Virus record (IMG/VR): IMGVR_UViG_3300044825_000304
Coordinates: 1-26,078 of that record
DNA length: 26,078 nucleotides
Direction: 5' to 3' (one strand)
DNA from: a virus
In this document: one piece after another, positions 8,155 to 15,482 of the stretch
Position numbering within the stretch: position 1 is the first letter of the stretch
How the letters are laid out: every line of letters starts with the position of its first letter
Program-made: the position numbers and the translations under genes
Notes under the pieces: model-generated
What the model saw: the letters and a program-made list of their open reading frames with translations, nothing else
Databases searched by the model: none
Told to the model about the DNA's origin: nothing

Positions 8155-9626
8155 CGACGGCCACCCGGCACGGCGTCAAGCCGCATCACGCCGACCCGCC
8201 AGTCTGCCATCCTCGCCCCCTCGACGCGCATTTGCACTTGACGCCCTGTAAACCGCACGCTGGTCGGGTTGCCCATCGTGAACGGCCCGTACTCGCGCAG
8301 CGTATCATTCGGGTGGAAGCGCGTCTTGAATGTGGCCGTCACGTCGCCCTGCGTCTTCTCGTCCGGGATAAGCATGGTCGCAGCCATCACATTGTCGCCA
8401 GCGCCCAAGCTGATCGGCCCGCTCTCGGCGAACACCTCCGCGCCACCGTGCGAATATCCATACTCATGGTCATGCGACACTCCAGAGGCGTCGAACCAGA
8501 TCGGGTTGCGGAACAGGCCGCCGTCAATGGCAGCCGTTCGGGAAATGGAACCGACGGACCAGTGTTTTTCTGCATAGTTGAACACGACATATTTGTCGTT
8601 TTCGTTCGATGCCGATGACGGGTAGAACCACCAGATTTCGTTGAATGACTGGTTGCTGACGGCGTAAATCTTGGACTGCTGGGCTGGGTTCATGTCGCCA
8701 AAAACGTAGTCTGCCACCTCGCACGGCAGGTCAGCCACAGCGCCGCCGGAGTAGACATGGAAGCCTCGCTTGCCCATCCAAAAGACGCCTTCGTCCACTA
8801 CGGCAGCCGCACGCCGAGATACGACGCCGCACGCCGAGCCGACACGTTCGAAACCGTAAACAAACGGTGGGCCTTGATATGTGGCCGAGTGCGCGTCTTG
8901 GTCCGTGATAATCAGCGTTTGCCCGCGCGTGCGGATGCCAAGCATGATCTGGCCAGACGTCTGCAGCTCAATGTCGCCAGCCTCGTTTGTGGCGAGTGGT
9001 GCCCACGTCGTGTTGTCTTCACGGTCTGACCACTGGACCTTGCGAGGGTTGCCACCAGCCCCCAAAGCAAACAGAAAACGCTCTGCTGTCACGACCAGAG
9101 ACAGATTATCTGTCGGCGCATTGGCGATAGCTGCCGCGTTGTTTGCCGTGTTCAGATCCCACTCAAGCAGACGGCCATCGGCGACAGAGCATGCGACAAG
9201 CCGCTCGCCCCAGTTGTCGAGCGCCCACGTCGTGGCCTCACTGTATGAGCCAATGTCCGGGCGTGGCGTGCCGTAAGTGTACTCGCCATACAGGCTTGAT
9301 CCGTAGCCCGTCTTCAGCAAGGCGTTCAGATTTCCGGCCACCAGATCTGTCGGGCTAATATCGGTGACCGTTCCGCCAGCGTTTACAGACTTCAGTGCAT
9401 TGTGAAAGCCGACGGCATAGCGTCGGCTGCTGGCAAGATCGCTCCAAGCCAAGGCTGCTCTGGGCGCGGTAGATCCGACAGTGTCGCGCGCACGCCAGCC
9501 ACCGACGGGCCGCATGGTGCCCTCGACCCAACGGACGAGATTAGCGTCATACCAGCGATTGCTGGCCTGATACTCGGTCCCGTTGCGGTAGACGCCGGGC
9601 GGAAGCTGAAGCGGGATAAGCGGCAT
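8151..9626 (-). CDS. Tail nozzle / DNA-stabilisation type tail protein, 491 aa
   Basis: The protein starts MPLIPLQLPPGVYRNGTEYQ and continues NRWYDANLVRWVEGTMRPVGGWRAR, the typical opening of podovirus tail proteins in the P22 gp10 / SU10 nozzle class. The rest is beta-rich with repeated W-, D- and G-containing blades (for example YAVGFHN, LDNWGERLVACS, FWMGKRGFHVYSGG, NEIWWFYPS), consistent with a beta-propeller. Such proteins close the tail below the portal and adaptor rings and hold the packaged DNA. AGGAG lies 6 bases before the ATG. Downstream it is coupled by ATGA to the C1q-like gene. The call is well supported by the N-terminal pattern and context. Confidence 0.78.
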   Translation of the reverse strand: MPLIPLQLPPGVYRNGTEYQASNRWYDANLVRWVEGTMRPVGGWRARDTVGSTAPRAALAWSDLASSRRYAVGFHNALKSVNAGGTVTDISPTDLVAGNLNALLKTGYGSSLYGEYTYGTPRPDIGSYSEATTWALDNWGERLVACSVADGRLLEWDLNTANNAAAIANAPTDNLSLVVTAERFLFALGAGGNPRKVQWSDREDNTTWAPLATNEAGDIELQTSGQIMLGIRTRGQTLIITDQDAHSATYQGPPFVYGFERVGSACGVVSRRAAAVVDEGVFWMGKRGFHVYSGGAVADLPCEVADYVFGDMNPAQQSKIYAVSNQSFNEIWWFYPSSASNENDKYVVFNYAEKHWSVGSISRTAAIDGGLFRNPIWFDASGVSHDHEYGYSHGGAEVFAESGPISLGAGDNVMAATMLIPDEKTQGDVTATFKTRFHPNDTLREYGPFTMGNPTSVRFTGRQVQMRVEGARMADWRVGVMRLDAVPGGRR

Positions 9627-9683
9627 GGCAATCTCCTGATGCGCCGATATTACATCATGCGAGCAACTTCGCCAACGGTTGGC

Positions 9684-10823
9684 TTATTCATTACGGTCTA
9701 TGGGGTCAAGCGCGCGCAGGACAAGCCCGTCCTGCTTGTGGAAGGTGATAGACTGCAGCGCGCGCCTCGCGCCGTAACCCATGCCAGCGGCGTAGGCGTC
9801 TGGCGGGCAAAAGGCGCGCAGGCTCTCATAGCGCAGCGGCCCGAGATCTTTTGCCTGATCGTGGTGGACGTGGCCTGTAAGGTAGTGTCTGTGGCGCGTT
9901 TGCGACCAAAACGGGCAGATATCCGACAAGTACAGCGCCATTTGCTGCGGCTTACCTTTGTCGCCGTGGTGGGCGAAGATCGCGCATTTGCCCCACTGCA
10001 TCATGAACAGATCGCGTGGCTCTTTCTCGACCGTGATCCGAGGCTCGCTGCGGTAACGCTCGGCCAGCGCGAAGTTCAGCGTCATGCTGGAGTGCGGGTC
10101 GTGGTTGCCACGCAGGACGCGCACCAGCACGCGTGAGTGCTTTTGCAGGAGCTGGTGGACGGTCTCCGCAATGATGCCGATGCCGACGTCGAGAACCTTC
10201 CAGAAGCGCCCGTCAACATCAAGCCTGTGGCGGTTGGCTGGCGTCTCGGCTCTGGTGTCGTCGCTGTGGAAGTAGTCGCCGCCGATCAGCAAGATTGCCT
10301 GCTCGGCGGCGGGCGTGAGCGCAAGCACCTTGGCGAATGCGTGCCGCATGTCTTTTGCTGCGTGCGCCAAGTCATAGTCCTGCGCGCCAGTCTCTCGCCC
10401 CCAAGCCAGCATGCCGACGTGGGCGTCCATCAGCGGATAGACGGCGCACAGGTCCGCCATGACGGCTTCTGGGGCCACCACAGGCTCGGCGGGGACCATG
10501 CCCTCCAGAGCCGCTCTTATGCGCTCTGCGACGGCCTCTGGAGCCTCGCCCTCGGGGCGCAGCATGACGGAATAGCCCGGCTCATCGTCTTTGGCCGGAA
10601 CCTTCACCCACGCCAGCGACGGCAGCATGCTGGTGCCGACGGCTGCCATGCTGTCAGCGATGGCGGGATCGACGGTGTATTGCTTGCGCGTTTCGGCATC
10701 ATGCCCGGCCCTATCAAGCATGCGCTGAAGATCCCGGCGGTTGATGCCAATCTCTTTGGCTGCAGCGGTCACGTTCCCGAGCCGCTTGTAAGCCTCGACG
10801 GCCTCTTGCTGTCTAGGTGTCAT
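9684..10823 (-). CDS. HTH-metallophosphoesterase fusion protein, 379 aa
   Basis: Residues 15-40 (GNVTAAAKEIGINRRDLQRM) form a helix-turn-helix of the kind found in terminase small subunits and homing or transposition proteins. The C-terminal half has the full set of calcineurin-like phosphoesterase motifs in order: DAHVG 133-137, GGD 181-183, GNHD 239-242, HHGD 285-288 and GHVHH 317-321. The two-metal site therefore looks intact, and the enzyme should hydrolyse phosphodiesters or phosphomonoesters; the substrate is unknown. I chose the ATG at 10823; a TTG six codons upstream is the alternative. The gene overlaps the end of the outer spanin by 11 bases and precedes the nozzle gene. Similar fusions occur in other phages, but I know of no assigned role. 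Confidence 0.85.
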   Translation of the reverse strand: MTPRQQEAVEAYKRLGNVTAAAKEIGINRRDLQRMLDRAGHDAETRKQYTVDPAIADSMAAVGTSMLPSLAWVKVPAKDDEPGYSVMLRPEGEAPEAVAERIRAALEGMVPAEPVVAPEAVMADLCAVYPLMDAHVGMLAWGRETGAQDYDLAHAAKDMRHAFAKVLALTPAAEQAILLIGGDYFHSDDTRAETPANRHRLDVDGRFWKVLDVGIGIIAETVHQLLQKHSRVLVRVLRGNHDPHSSMTLNFALAERYRSEPRITVEKEPRDLFMMQWGKCAIFAHHGDKGKPQQMALYLSDICPFWSQTRHRHYLTGHVHHDQAKDLGPLRYESLRAFCPPDAYAAGMGYGARRALQSITFHKQDGLVLRALDPIDRNE

Positions 10824-11040
10824 ATCCGCAGCCCGCGTCAACCAAGCGGATCAGATGCGCGCCCGTGATAACCGATAGAGGCCCACCATCGTGCGCCAAT
10901 GCCGCCGCATGATCCGTCCGCGCCGTTTCGGTCCCGGCGCAGATCGCATCAGTGCTTGCCACGCTCGCGCAGCCAGTCACGGGCAGCGTCAGCATCAGAC
11001 ATGCGGCCAATCTCATCCATGCGCTTTCGCGTTTCGACAT
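10813..11040 (-). CDS. Outer-membrane spanin-like lipoprotein (Rz1-type), 75 aa
   Basis: The protein begins MSKRESAWMRLAACLMLTLP and reaches a lipobox, LPVTGC, with Cys at residue 24, so a signal peptidase II lipoprotein is expected. The mature part is short (DAICAGTETARTDHAAALAH... VDAGC), a type common after inner spanins in phages of alphaproteobacteria. The first 30 codons lie inside the inner spanin gene in another frame, the classical Rz/Rz1 arrangement. In lysis it would join the outer membrane to the inner spanin and fuse the two membranes. An internal ATG at 11016 is a possible alternative start; neither start has a strong ribosome binding site. Confidence 0.75.
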   Translation of the reverse strand: MSKRESAWMRLAACLMLTLPVTGCASVASTDAICAGTETARTDHAAALAHDGGPLSVITGAHLIRLVDAGCGYDT

Positions 11041-11167
11041 AGCCCTCAAGCTCCTCTTGCTTGGCGTCGGCCTGAGCCGACTTTCTGCCGCCAAACCAGC
11101 TTGCTGCCAGCGCGGCCACGATGAGGCCAAACCCCATCGCCCACATTTTCAGGCGTGCGAAGATCAT
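10949..11167 (-). CDS. Inner-membrane spanin-like protein (Rz-type), 72 aa
   Basis: The N-terminal transmembrane helix (residues 8-25, MWAMGFGLIVAALAASWF) is followed by a charged helix (GGRKSAQADAKQEELEGYVETRKRMDEI) and ends DAARDWLRERGKH. Size, topology and the overlapping lipoprotein gene fit an inner spanin, although it is shorter than lambda Rz. The ATG overlaps the stop of the preceding small gene as ATGA. It should act at the last step of lysis after the endolysin has degraded the cell wall. Confidence 0.75.
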   Translation of the reverse strand: MIFARLKMWAMGFGLIVAALAASWFGGRKSAQADAKQEELEGYVETRKRMDEIGRMSDADAARDWLRERGKH

Positions 11168-11349
11168 GCTTCACTTCCCCAAGGAATGCATTTGTATGAC
11201 ACGACCTCAGACAGGCCGTACTGGTCCTGAACGAATGTTACGTTTTCCTCAACGGACGCGAAACATTCTTCCTCTGTTTTGGTGACCGGTCCGCTCATGG
11301 CAACGCACATCGTGCCGTCGCAGACCAGAAGCACCAAGGACCAGATCAT
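11164..11349 (-). CDS. Small exported or membrane-associated Cys-containing protein, 61 aa
   Basis: A short hydrophobic N-terminus (MIWSLVLLVCDGTMCVAMSG) is followed by a polar domain with ECF and KCIPW, giving four Cys in all. It could be a signal peptide with a small disulfide-bonded periplasmic domain, or a membrane-anchored peptide. It lies between endolysin and spanin and is ATGA-coupled to both, so a lysis-related role is plausible, but no function is known to me. The start is chosen at the ATG overlapping the endolysin stop rather than the upstream non-ATG start. Confidence 0.6.
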   Translation of the reverse strand: MIWSLVLLVCDGTMCVAMSGPVTKTEEECFASVEENVTFVQDQYGLSEVVSYKCIPWGSEA

Positions 11350-12011
11350 CTCACGCCCTCCGCCCACTTCTTCAGGCGCTCACGCATGACCCACAGGGCC
11401 GCCAGCACGACGACGCCAGCGAATACCAGCGCGACGATCTGAGCCGTGCCATCCAGAGCGCCGACGGCAGCGATGCCAGCGCCAGCGCCGGATGCGACCT
11501 GCACGGCAGACGCCTGCATGGTAGTCGATTGTGCCACATTGGTGCGGCCATCGTACTCACCCCCGACAGGCGTGAGGAACAGCTTGCGCTCGGCCTCGCG
11601 GCGGCGCGTCAGACCCTTCAGCACCTTGCCGCCCGCCTTGTTCCAAAGGAGCAGAGCGTTGGCAGCCTTGGTCTTGTCGCCCTCGTTGAACAGGCGCAGG
11701 GCGGATGACTTACGGAATGCGCCCGGCCCGATGTTGTATGCCAGAGACACAAAAGCCCCGAACTCATTTTCGTTGATCGGGGCGGTGATGGCATCTTCGA
11801 TCTGGCTGGCGAATTTCTCTAGGGCCGCGTGCAGGTAGCCCTCGGCGTCGCTGCGCGTGATCGTCATGCCATCCTTCGGCGTGATACCGACGTTGGCGGC
11901 AGCCGTGGTGCCGTAGCCAATGGTCCAAACTCCAGCCGGGCACTTGTATGCCTTTGCGCTGAAGCCCTCAAACTCCTTAACCAGATCGACCGTCGCTCGG
12001 TTGATTTTCAT
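11346..12011 (-). CDS. Endolysin: GH24 lysozyme with C-terminal transmembrane anchor, 221 aa
   Basis: Residues 1-150 are a T4/P22-type GH24 lysozyme. The catalytic E-x8-D/C-x5-T pattern is visible as Glu15, Cys24 and Thr30 within EFEGFSAKAY and CPAGVWTIGYGTT, and AYNIGPGAFRKSS and WNKAGGKVLKGLTRRREAER are family blocks. The enzyme cuts the glycan strands of peptidoglycan. Unusually, the protein continues for about 70 residues through a Gly/Ala-rich segment (170-189) into a clear transmembrane helix (about 190-209, AQIVALVFAGVVVLAALWVM) followed by the basic tail RERLKKWAEGVR. There is no N-terminal signal. It is ATGA-coupled to the holin-like gene upstream and the small gene downstream. The lysozyme call is firm; the function of the tail is open. 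Confidence 0.93.
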   Translation of the reverse strand: MKINRATVDLVKEFEGFSAKAYKCPAGVWTIGYGTTAAANVGITPKDGMTITRSDAEGYLHAALEKFASQIEDAITAPINENEFGAFVSLAYNIGPGAFRKSSALRLFNEGDKTKAANALLLWNKAGGKVLKGLTRRREAERKLFLTPVGGEYDGRTNVAQSTTMQASAVQVASGAGAGIAAVGALDGTAQIVALVFAGVVVLAALWVMRERLKKWAEGVR

Positions 12012-12232
12012 TTGCGGAGGCTCTCTTCGATCTTGTCCAGCTTGTCAAAAACCTTCTGGATCAAGGTCTGAAGGTTCTTCATTTCGAGATCATGCGCCTT
12101 GGTGGTGGCCGCCGCTTGGGCCTTCAAGACCTCAATGTCGGTTGAATGGCCTTGCTGCTTTAGGTGCATGAGCCAGACGAAACCAGCCACCGGGGCCACG
12201 ATCCACTTCATGACAGTTTCGACAACGTCCAT
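12008..12232 (-). CDS. Holin-like protein with one membrane helix and a coiled coil, 74 aa
   Basis: One transmembrane segment (about 8-24, MKWIVAPVAGFVWLMHL) is followed by a long amphipathic helix likely to form a coiled coil (33-74, IEVLKAQAAATTKAHDLEMK onward to the C-terminal EESLRK). The layout resembles XhlA-type haemolysins and single-TM holins. It stands immediately before the endolysin with an ATGA overlap, the usual holin position. GGAG about 8 bases upstream, within the end of the previous gene, serves as ribosome binding site. A pinholin or regulator of endolysin release is also possible. Confidence 0.65.
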   Translation of the reverse strand: MDVVETVMKWIVAPVAGFVWLMHLKQQGHSTDIEVLKAQAAATTKAHDLEMKNLQTLIQKVFDKLDKIEESLRK

Positions 12233-12237
12233 CTCTG

Positions 12238-12708
12238 CTACTCCGGCTTAATTGGCCAAGTGACGCTGCGCGGGAAGCCAGCCTGAGCCGTGACATCGCG
12301 CAGTGCTTTGCGATACGACGCCCACGCCGCCTTATCAACGGGTGCGTCTGCAATTTGGGTCCAGTCACAGCCAGCCAGCAAAGTGTCGCGCTCTGATCGC
12401 ACTTCCGCCGCCTTTTCCGCCAGCCATGCTTCGGTCTCCTCTGGAGTGGCTGGCATTAGGGAAAATGTAGAAAACCACTGCTGGCCGTCCCATTTTGGCT
12501 GGTCAGGTATACATATTTGCGTGGCCGGGTCGTACTGCGGCTGTTCTGGGTACAATATTGCGAACACCCCAAACTGCTTCAGAATTTCGTCCGTCAAATG
12601 CGCCGGGAACGACACATTAGGATTATCTGCGCGCAGCTTGTCTGGGTGATACGGGTAGTCAAGAATGACCCCATCACGCGCCCGGACATAGGTATATTCC
12701 AGTGCCAT
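12238..12708 (-). CDS. Tail assembly chaperone-like protein, copy 2, 156 aa
   Basis: The C-terminal half has the phage tail assembly chaperone pattern (Phage_tail_APC type): RSERDTLLAGCDWTQIADAP followed by WASYRKALRDVTAQAGFPRS and VTWP. Proteins of this type are encoded next to tail fibres and help them fold or attach. The N-terminus (YPYHPDKLRADNPNVSFPAH) and the length match copy 1 at 14998-15468, also 156 aa, so the two are paralogues. The start ATG has AAAGGA about 8 bases upstream; alternative starts further upstream lack one. The gene directly follows glycine-rich protein copy 2, its probable client. Confidence 0.8.
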   Translation of the reverse strand: MALEYTYVRARDGVILDYPYHPDKLRADNPNVSFPAHLTDEILKQFGVFAILYPEQPQYDPATQICIPDQPKWDGQQWFSTFSLMPATPEETEAWLAEKAAEVRSERDTLLAGCDWTQIADAPVDKAAWASYRKALRDVTAQAGFPRSVTWPIKPE

Positions 12709-12728
12709 CTTTTGCATCCTTTCTGCCA

Positions 12729-13847
12729 TTACCACCATGCCCTAGCAGCCGAATTACCTCCGACTGCCCCAAAATACCCACCACCTTTGCCACCACCGCC
12801 ACCACCACCCCCTTGACCACCTCGGCCACTTACAGTGCCGTTAGTCGCAAAACCGTCTCCTGATCCGGCCTGCCCGCTAGTGCTACCAGAGGTTCCGGGG
12901 TCTTTGGTGCCTGTTCCGCCACCACCGCCGCCAGACGCCCCTCCAGCGCCTGCGCCACCAGAGCCAGCACTACCGTTGTTGGCGACTGTTGACGCCGCAC
13001 CAGCAGCGCCAGCACCACCAACACCAGAAAATCCGCCAGCCCCACCGCCGCCGCCGCCAACAAGCTGAAGCGTTGTGGAGCTTGATGTCGTTCCGTTTCC
13101 ACCCGCCCCGCCGCTAAACGCCGATCCACCCGACGCAGTGCCTCCAGCGCCACCAGTCCCCGGAGTGGTTCCTGTAGCTGCCGTGCCGTTTCCGCCCCTG
13201 TTGGCAGAAAGCACATCTGTCCCGTTAAGCGCCAAAGACGCTCGTCCAGTGCTGGCATTAGTTGTAATATTAACTTGCCGCAGGCCAGTTAAAGCAATAG
13301 ACGCAGAATAAGCGTGTCCACCTCCGCCACCGCCACCGCCACCGCGATATCGGCCATCTGTCCCCGTCGCGCCGCTGTTGCCGTCGCCACCACGCCCAAC
13401 TACAGCGCCTCTGATTGACGTATACGGGCCGGGAATGACCGCGTTCACGCTGAACGAGGTGTCGAAAGAATTCACAAAGATCGTGCGAATAGTGGTCGTG
13501 CTGTAAGAGTACCCAACGCCATTGACAGTAACCGTGGCGGTGGTTGTGGCGCTAACTCCGATACTCCCAGCAGGTGTTACCTGCCGAACAGATAGAACGT
13601 CTCCGGGGACTATAGTGCCGGGAGAGTTTGTCCACGCCCCGCTATTTACGCGGTACTCAGGGCTGTTTCCTCCGCCAACCGTCACGGGGATGGCACCAGA
13701 GCCGCTCGAATAGGTCAAAGACGTAGGAGACTCTGTTATAATTCCGCCTGCAAACTGTGCAGTCGTGCTAAAACTGCCAGTTATGACTACTGGAGTAGGA
13801 GGCGCGGGTGGCGCTGATATAGATGCGGCGAGCAGTTTAGCCAGCAT
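12729..13847 (-). CDS. Glycine-rich tail fibre tip/adhesin candidate, copy 2, 372 aa
   Basis: The protein begins [20 protein letters not shown]. Its first half is beta-rich with Ig-like strand patterns (for example SPTSLTYSSGSGAIPVTVGG and VRQVTPAGSIGVSATTTATV). From about residue 155 it is dominated by glycine, with GGGGGGGGG runs and many GG-Ala/Thr/Ser units such as GGAGGTASGGSAFSGGAGG. Such composition matches the polyglycine-II type adhesins that cap some phage long tail fibres (as in S16 gp38). It overlaps the fibre gene stop by one base and precedes a chaperone. The start chosen is the ATG in the overlap, giving an N-terminus parallel to copy 1. A receptor-binding role is inferred. Confidence 0.75.
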   Translation of the reverse strand: MLAKLLAASISAPPAPPTPVVITGSFSTTAQFAGGIITESPTSLTYSSGSGAIPVTVGGGNSPEYRVNSGAWTNSPGTIVPGDVLSVRQVTPAGSIGVSATTTATVTVNGVGYSYSTTTIRTIFVNSFDTSFSVNAVIPGPYTSIRGAVVGRGGDGNSGATGTDGRYRGGGGGGGGGHAYSASIALTGLRQVNITTNASTGRASLALNGTDVLSANRGGNGTAATGTTPGTGGAGGTASGGSAFSGGAGGNGTTSSSTTLQLVGGGGGGAGGFSGVGGAGAAGAASTVANNGSAGSGGAGAGGASGGGGGGTGTKDPGTSGSTSGQAGSGDGFATNGTVSGRGGQGGGGGGGGKGGGYFGAVGGNSAARAWW

Positions 13848-14509
13848 TATGCGTCTCCCACGCGCGCGCCGTACAATGTAGAACTGACCTTCCAGAGGAT
13901 GACGACCGTAAATCCACTTGAATTTAGCGTTGGGGCCACGCCTCCGTTGGTCTTCCACGTCACAGACGGCCAGCTAATTGTAAAGCCCGTACCGTCGTCA
14001 ATCATCAACGTCATCGCCTCACCAGCGACCAGACTATCCGTAGGCGTGGATGCCCCGGTCAAAGTCCAAGTTTGGATTGTTCCGTTGTTTGGGTCCAAGG
14101 CGGGCGTTGTGCTGCTTAGGGCATATACCGTCTCAATGATGGCGTTGGAGAACTTAACGTCTCCTACGGAGTTGGCAGTAACGACCTTCGACGCCTGCGA
14201 AGTGCCGAGCGTTTCGACGTCGTTGTAGTTCAACTCGGCGGCTGTCGCGGTTACGCCATCAAGAATGTTTAGCTCGGAGGTGGTCGCCGTAACGCCGTCA
14301 AGAATATTAATTTCTGCCGCAGTCGCGGTGACAGCGGTGCCACCGATTTTCCACTCACCAGACGTCAGGTTTGGCTTGATCGCCGTCGTGCCATCAAGCA
14401 GGTCATCGATCTTGTCCATGTCCTCGTTCAGCTTGCCGCCCCAAGTGTCCTCGGACGCGCCGACTTCTGGCTTAATGAGGCCGTAAGTGGTTGTCGTTGT
14501 GTCAGCCAT
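13847..14509 (-). CDS. Tail fibre protein, copy 2, 220 aa
   Basis: The N-terminus [20 protein letters not shown] is the typical beginning of many phage fibre proteins. A repeated stalk follows ([20 protein letters not shown], then [13 protein letters not shown], about 65-105). The C-terminal domain (138-220, [13 protein letters not shown] to YGARVGDA) is homologous to that of copy 1. The start ATG has AAGGGG about 7 bases upstream; the longer alternative frame start does not. The conserved C-terminal domain may dock the glycine-rich protein encoded next. Confidence 0.82.
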   Translation of the reverse strand: MADTTTTTYGLIKPEVGASEDTWGGKLNEDMDKIDDLLDGTTAIKPNLTSGEWKIGGTAVTATAAEINILDGVTATTSELNILDGVTATAAELNYNDVETLGTSQASKVVTANSVGDVKFSNAIIETVYALSSTTPALDPNNGTIQTWTLTGASTPTDSLVAGEAMTLMIDDGTGFTISWPSVTWKTNGGVAPTLNSSGFTVVILWKVSSTLYGARVGDA

Positions 14510-14520
14510 ATCGCCGCCCC

Positions 14521-14988
14521 TTATGCCGCTTGCGTCCAAGTTTCAGCCGCGTTGTCGGCGGGAACCCAGATCTCACCAGTATCAGATTGCGGAACCCAAG
14601 TCTCCGCCGTGTTGTCGTCTGGCTGCCATTTCTTGACCGCCGCCACGCTCAATATACACGAAATTTGAGAAAGCGCACTAGCAGCACGAAGGCGATTGCT
14701 GCCCACTGACAAAGAAAGTGCGCTCGCGGATGTCGCGGATGCGTTGACGATGAAGACCGCCGACGCGGAGGCCGCAGATGTCGCAGAAATTGAGACCGAC
14801 GCGCTGGACACTCTTACCGAAGCGCACGCTGACGAGGACGAGACCGCAATCGACGCCGAAGCCTGCGTGACCCTTTGGGCCGAAAGCGATGCAGACGCCG
14901 CTACTGTTACGGTCGCAGACGCCTCACGGGCGTAGAAAACGCCATCATCAGCAATGGCAAGGCTTGCGACGGGGGATAGTCCAAGCAT
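14521..14988 (-). CDS. Ser/Ala/Val alternating-repeat virion protein, 155 aa
   Basis: After [20 protein letters not shown], residues 20-105 alternate small (Ser/Ala) and branched residues with period two, as in [20 protein letters not shown] and [20 protein letters not shown], suggesting long beta strands or a fibrous solenoid. The C-terminus holds three copies of a roughly 11-residue unit, [20 protein letters not shown] and ETWTQAA. AAGG lies 7 bases before the ATG, and it fits tightly between chaperone copy 1 and fibre copy 2. A fibre or tail decoration role is inferred. An acidic plus-strand ORF covers the same DNA but has no supporting context. Confidence 0.6.
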   Translation of the reverse strand: MLGLSPVASLAIADDGVFYAREASATVTVAASASLSAQRVTQASASIAVSSSSACASVRVSSASVSISATSAASASAVFIVNASATSASALSLSVGSNRLRAASALSQISCILSVAAVKKWQPDDNTAETWVPQSDTGEIWVPADNAAETWTQAA

Positions 14989-14997
14989 GGCTGCACC

Positions 14998-15468
14998 TTA
15001 CTCTGGTTGCGACTTTTCACCCGCCGAAGGCTGAGATGGCCAGTCAACGTTGCTCGGAAACCCGGCCTGCCCGGTTATGTCGCGCAATGCCTGACGATAT
15101 GCGACCCAATCGGCTGGGACTGGAGACCCAGTTTCGACACACTTTACCACGATCCAGTCCGTTTGGCGCAAAAAGTCATCACGCTTCCTGCGGATGTTTT
15201 CTGACACAATCGACGCAGGCTTTTCTATGATGTCAAAACCGAGAGACCAGACGCCTCCAGCCTCCTGCGGCATGTCATGGTAGACAACTTCGTGCGTCTC
15301 ATCCTCGACGGGCGGTGTGGGCAGAATATCAACAGGAAAAACGCCATACTCAGCGAGCAGGGCGTCTGGCGCTGGGTCAGGGAAGCTGACCTGCGGATGC
15401 TCTAGCATCAAGTCGTTGAGGCTGTACGGGTAAGCCGAGGCAACACCGCTTTTGACTTTCACGAACAT
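14998..15468 (-). CDS. Tail assembly chaperone-like protein, copy 1, 156 aa
   Basis: The protein has the same plan as the downstream copy: N-terminal YPYSLNDLMLEHPQVSFPDP, LLAEYGVFPV, then RRKRDDFLRQTDWIVVKCVE, WVAYRQALRDITGQAGFPSN and VDWP in the C-terminal half, the block typical of phage tail assembly chaperones. GGAGG 5 bases before the ATG at 15468 makes this start clear. It follows glycine-rich protein copy 1, which together with the fibre would be its client. Confidence 0.82.
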   Translation of the reverse strand: MFVKVKSGVASAYPYSLNDLMLEHPQVSFPDPAPDALLAEYGVFPVDILPTPPVEDETHEVVYHDMPQEAGGVWSLGFDIIEKPASIVSENIRRKRDDFLRQTDWIVVKCVETGSPVPADWVAYRQALRDITGQAGFPSNVDWPSQPSAGEKSQPE

Positions 15469-15482
15469 GTTCGCCTCCCCTG

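Noticed and set aside
9684-10841. TTG start at 10841 for the metallophosphoesterase
   Set aside because: The ATG at 10823 is only six codons downstream and a better start codon; neither has a strong ribosome binding site.
12760-13400. Runs of CCACCGCC-type triplets looking like a microsatellite
   Set aside because: They encode the glycine-rich protein and are explained by Gly codons on the minus strand.
14696-14935. Acidic 79-codon plus-strand ORF resembling a real protein
   Set aside because: Its regular Asp/Ala pattern is the complement of the Ser/Ala repeats of the minus-strand gene, which has a ribosome binding site and fits the operon.
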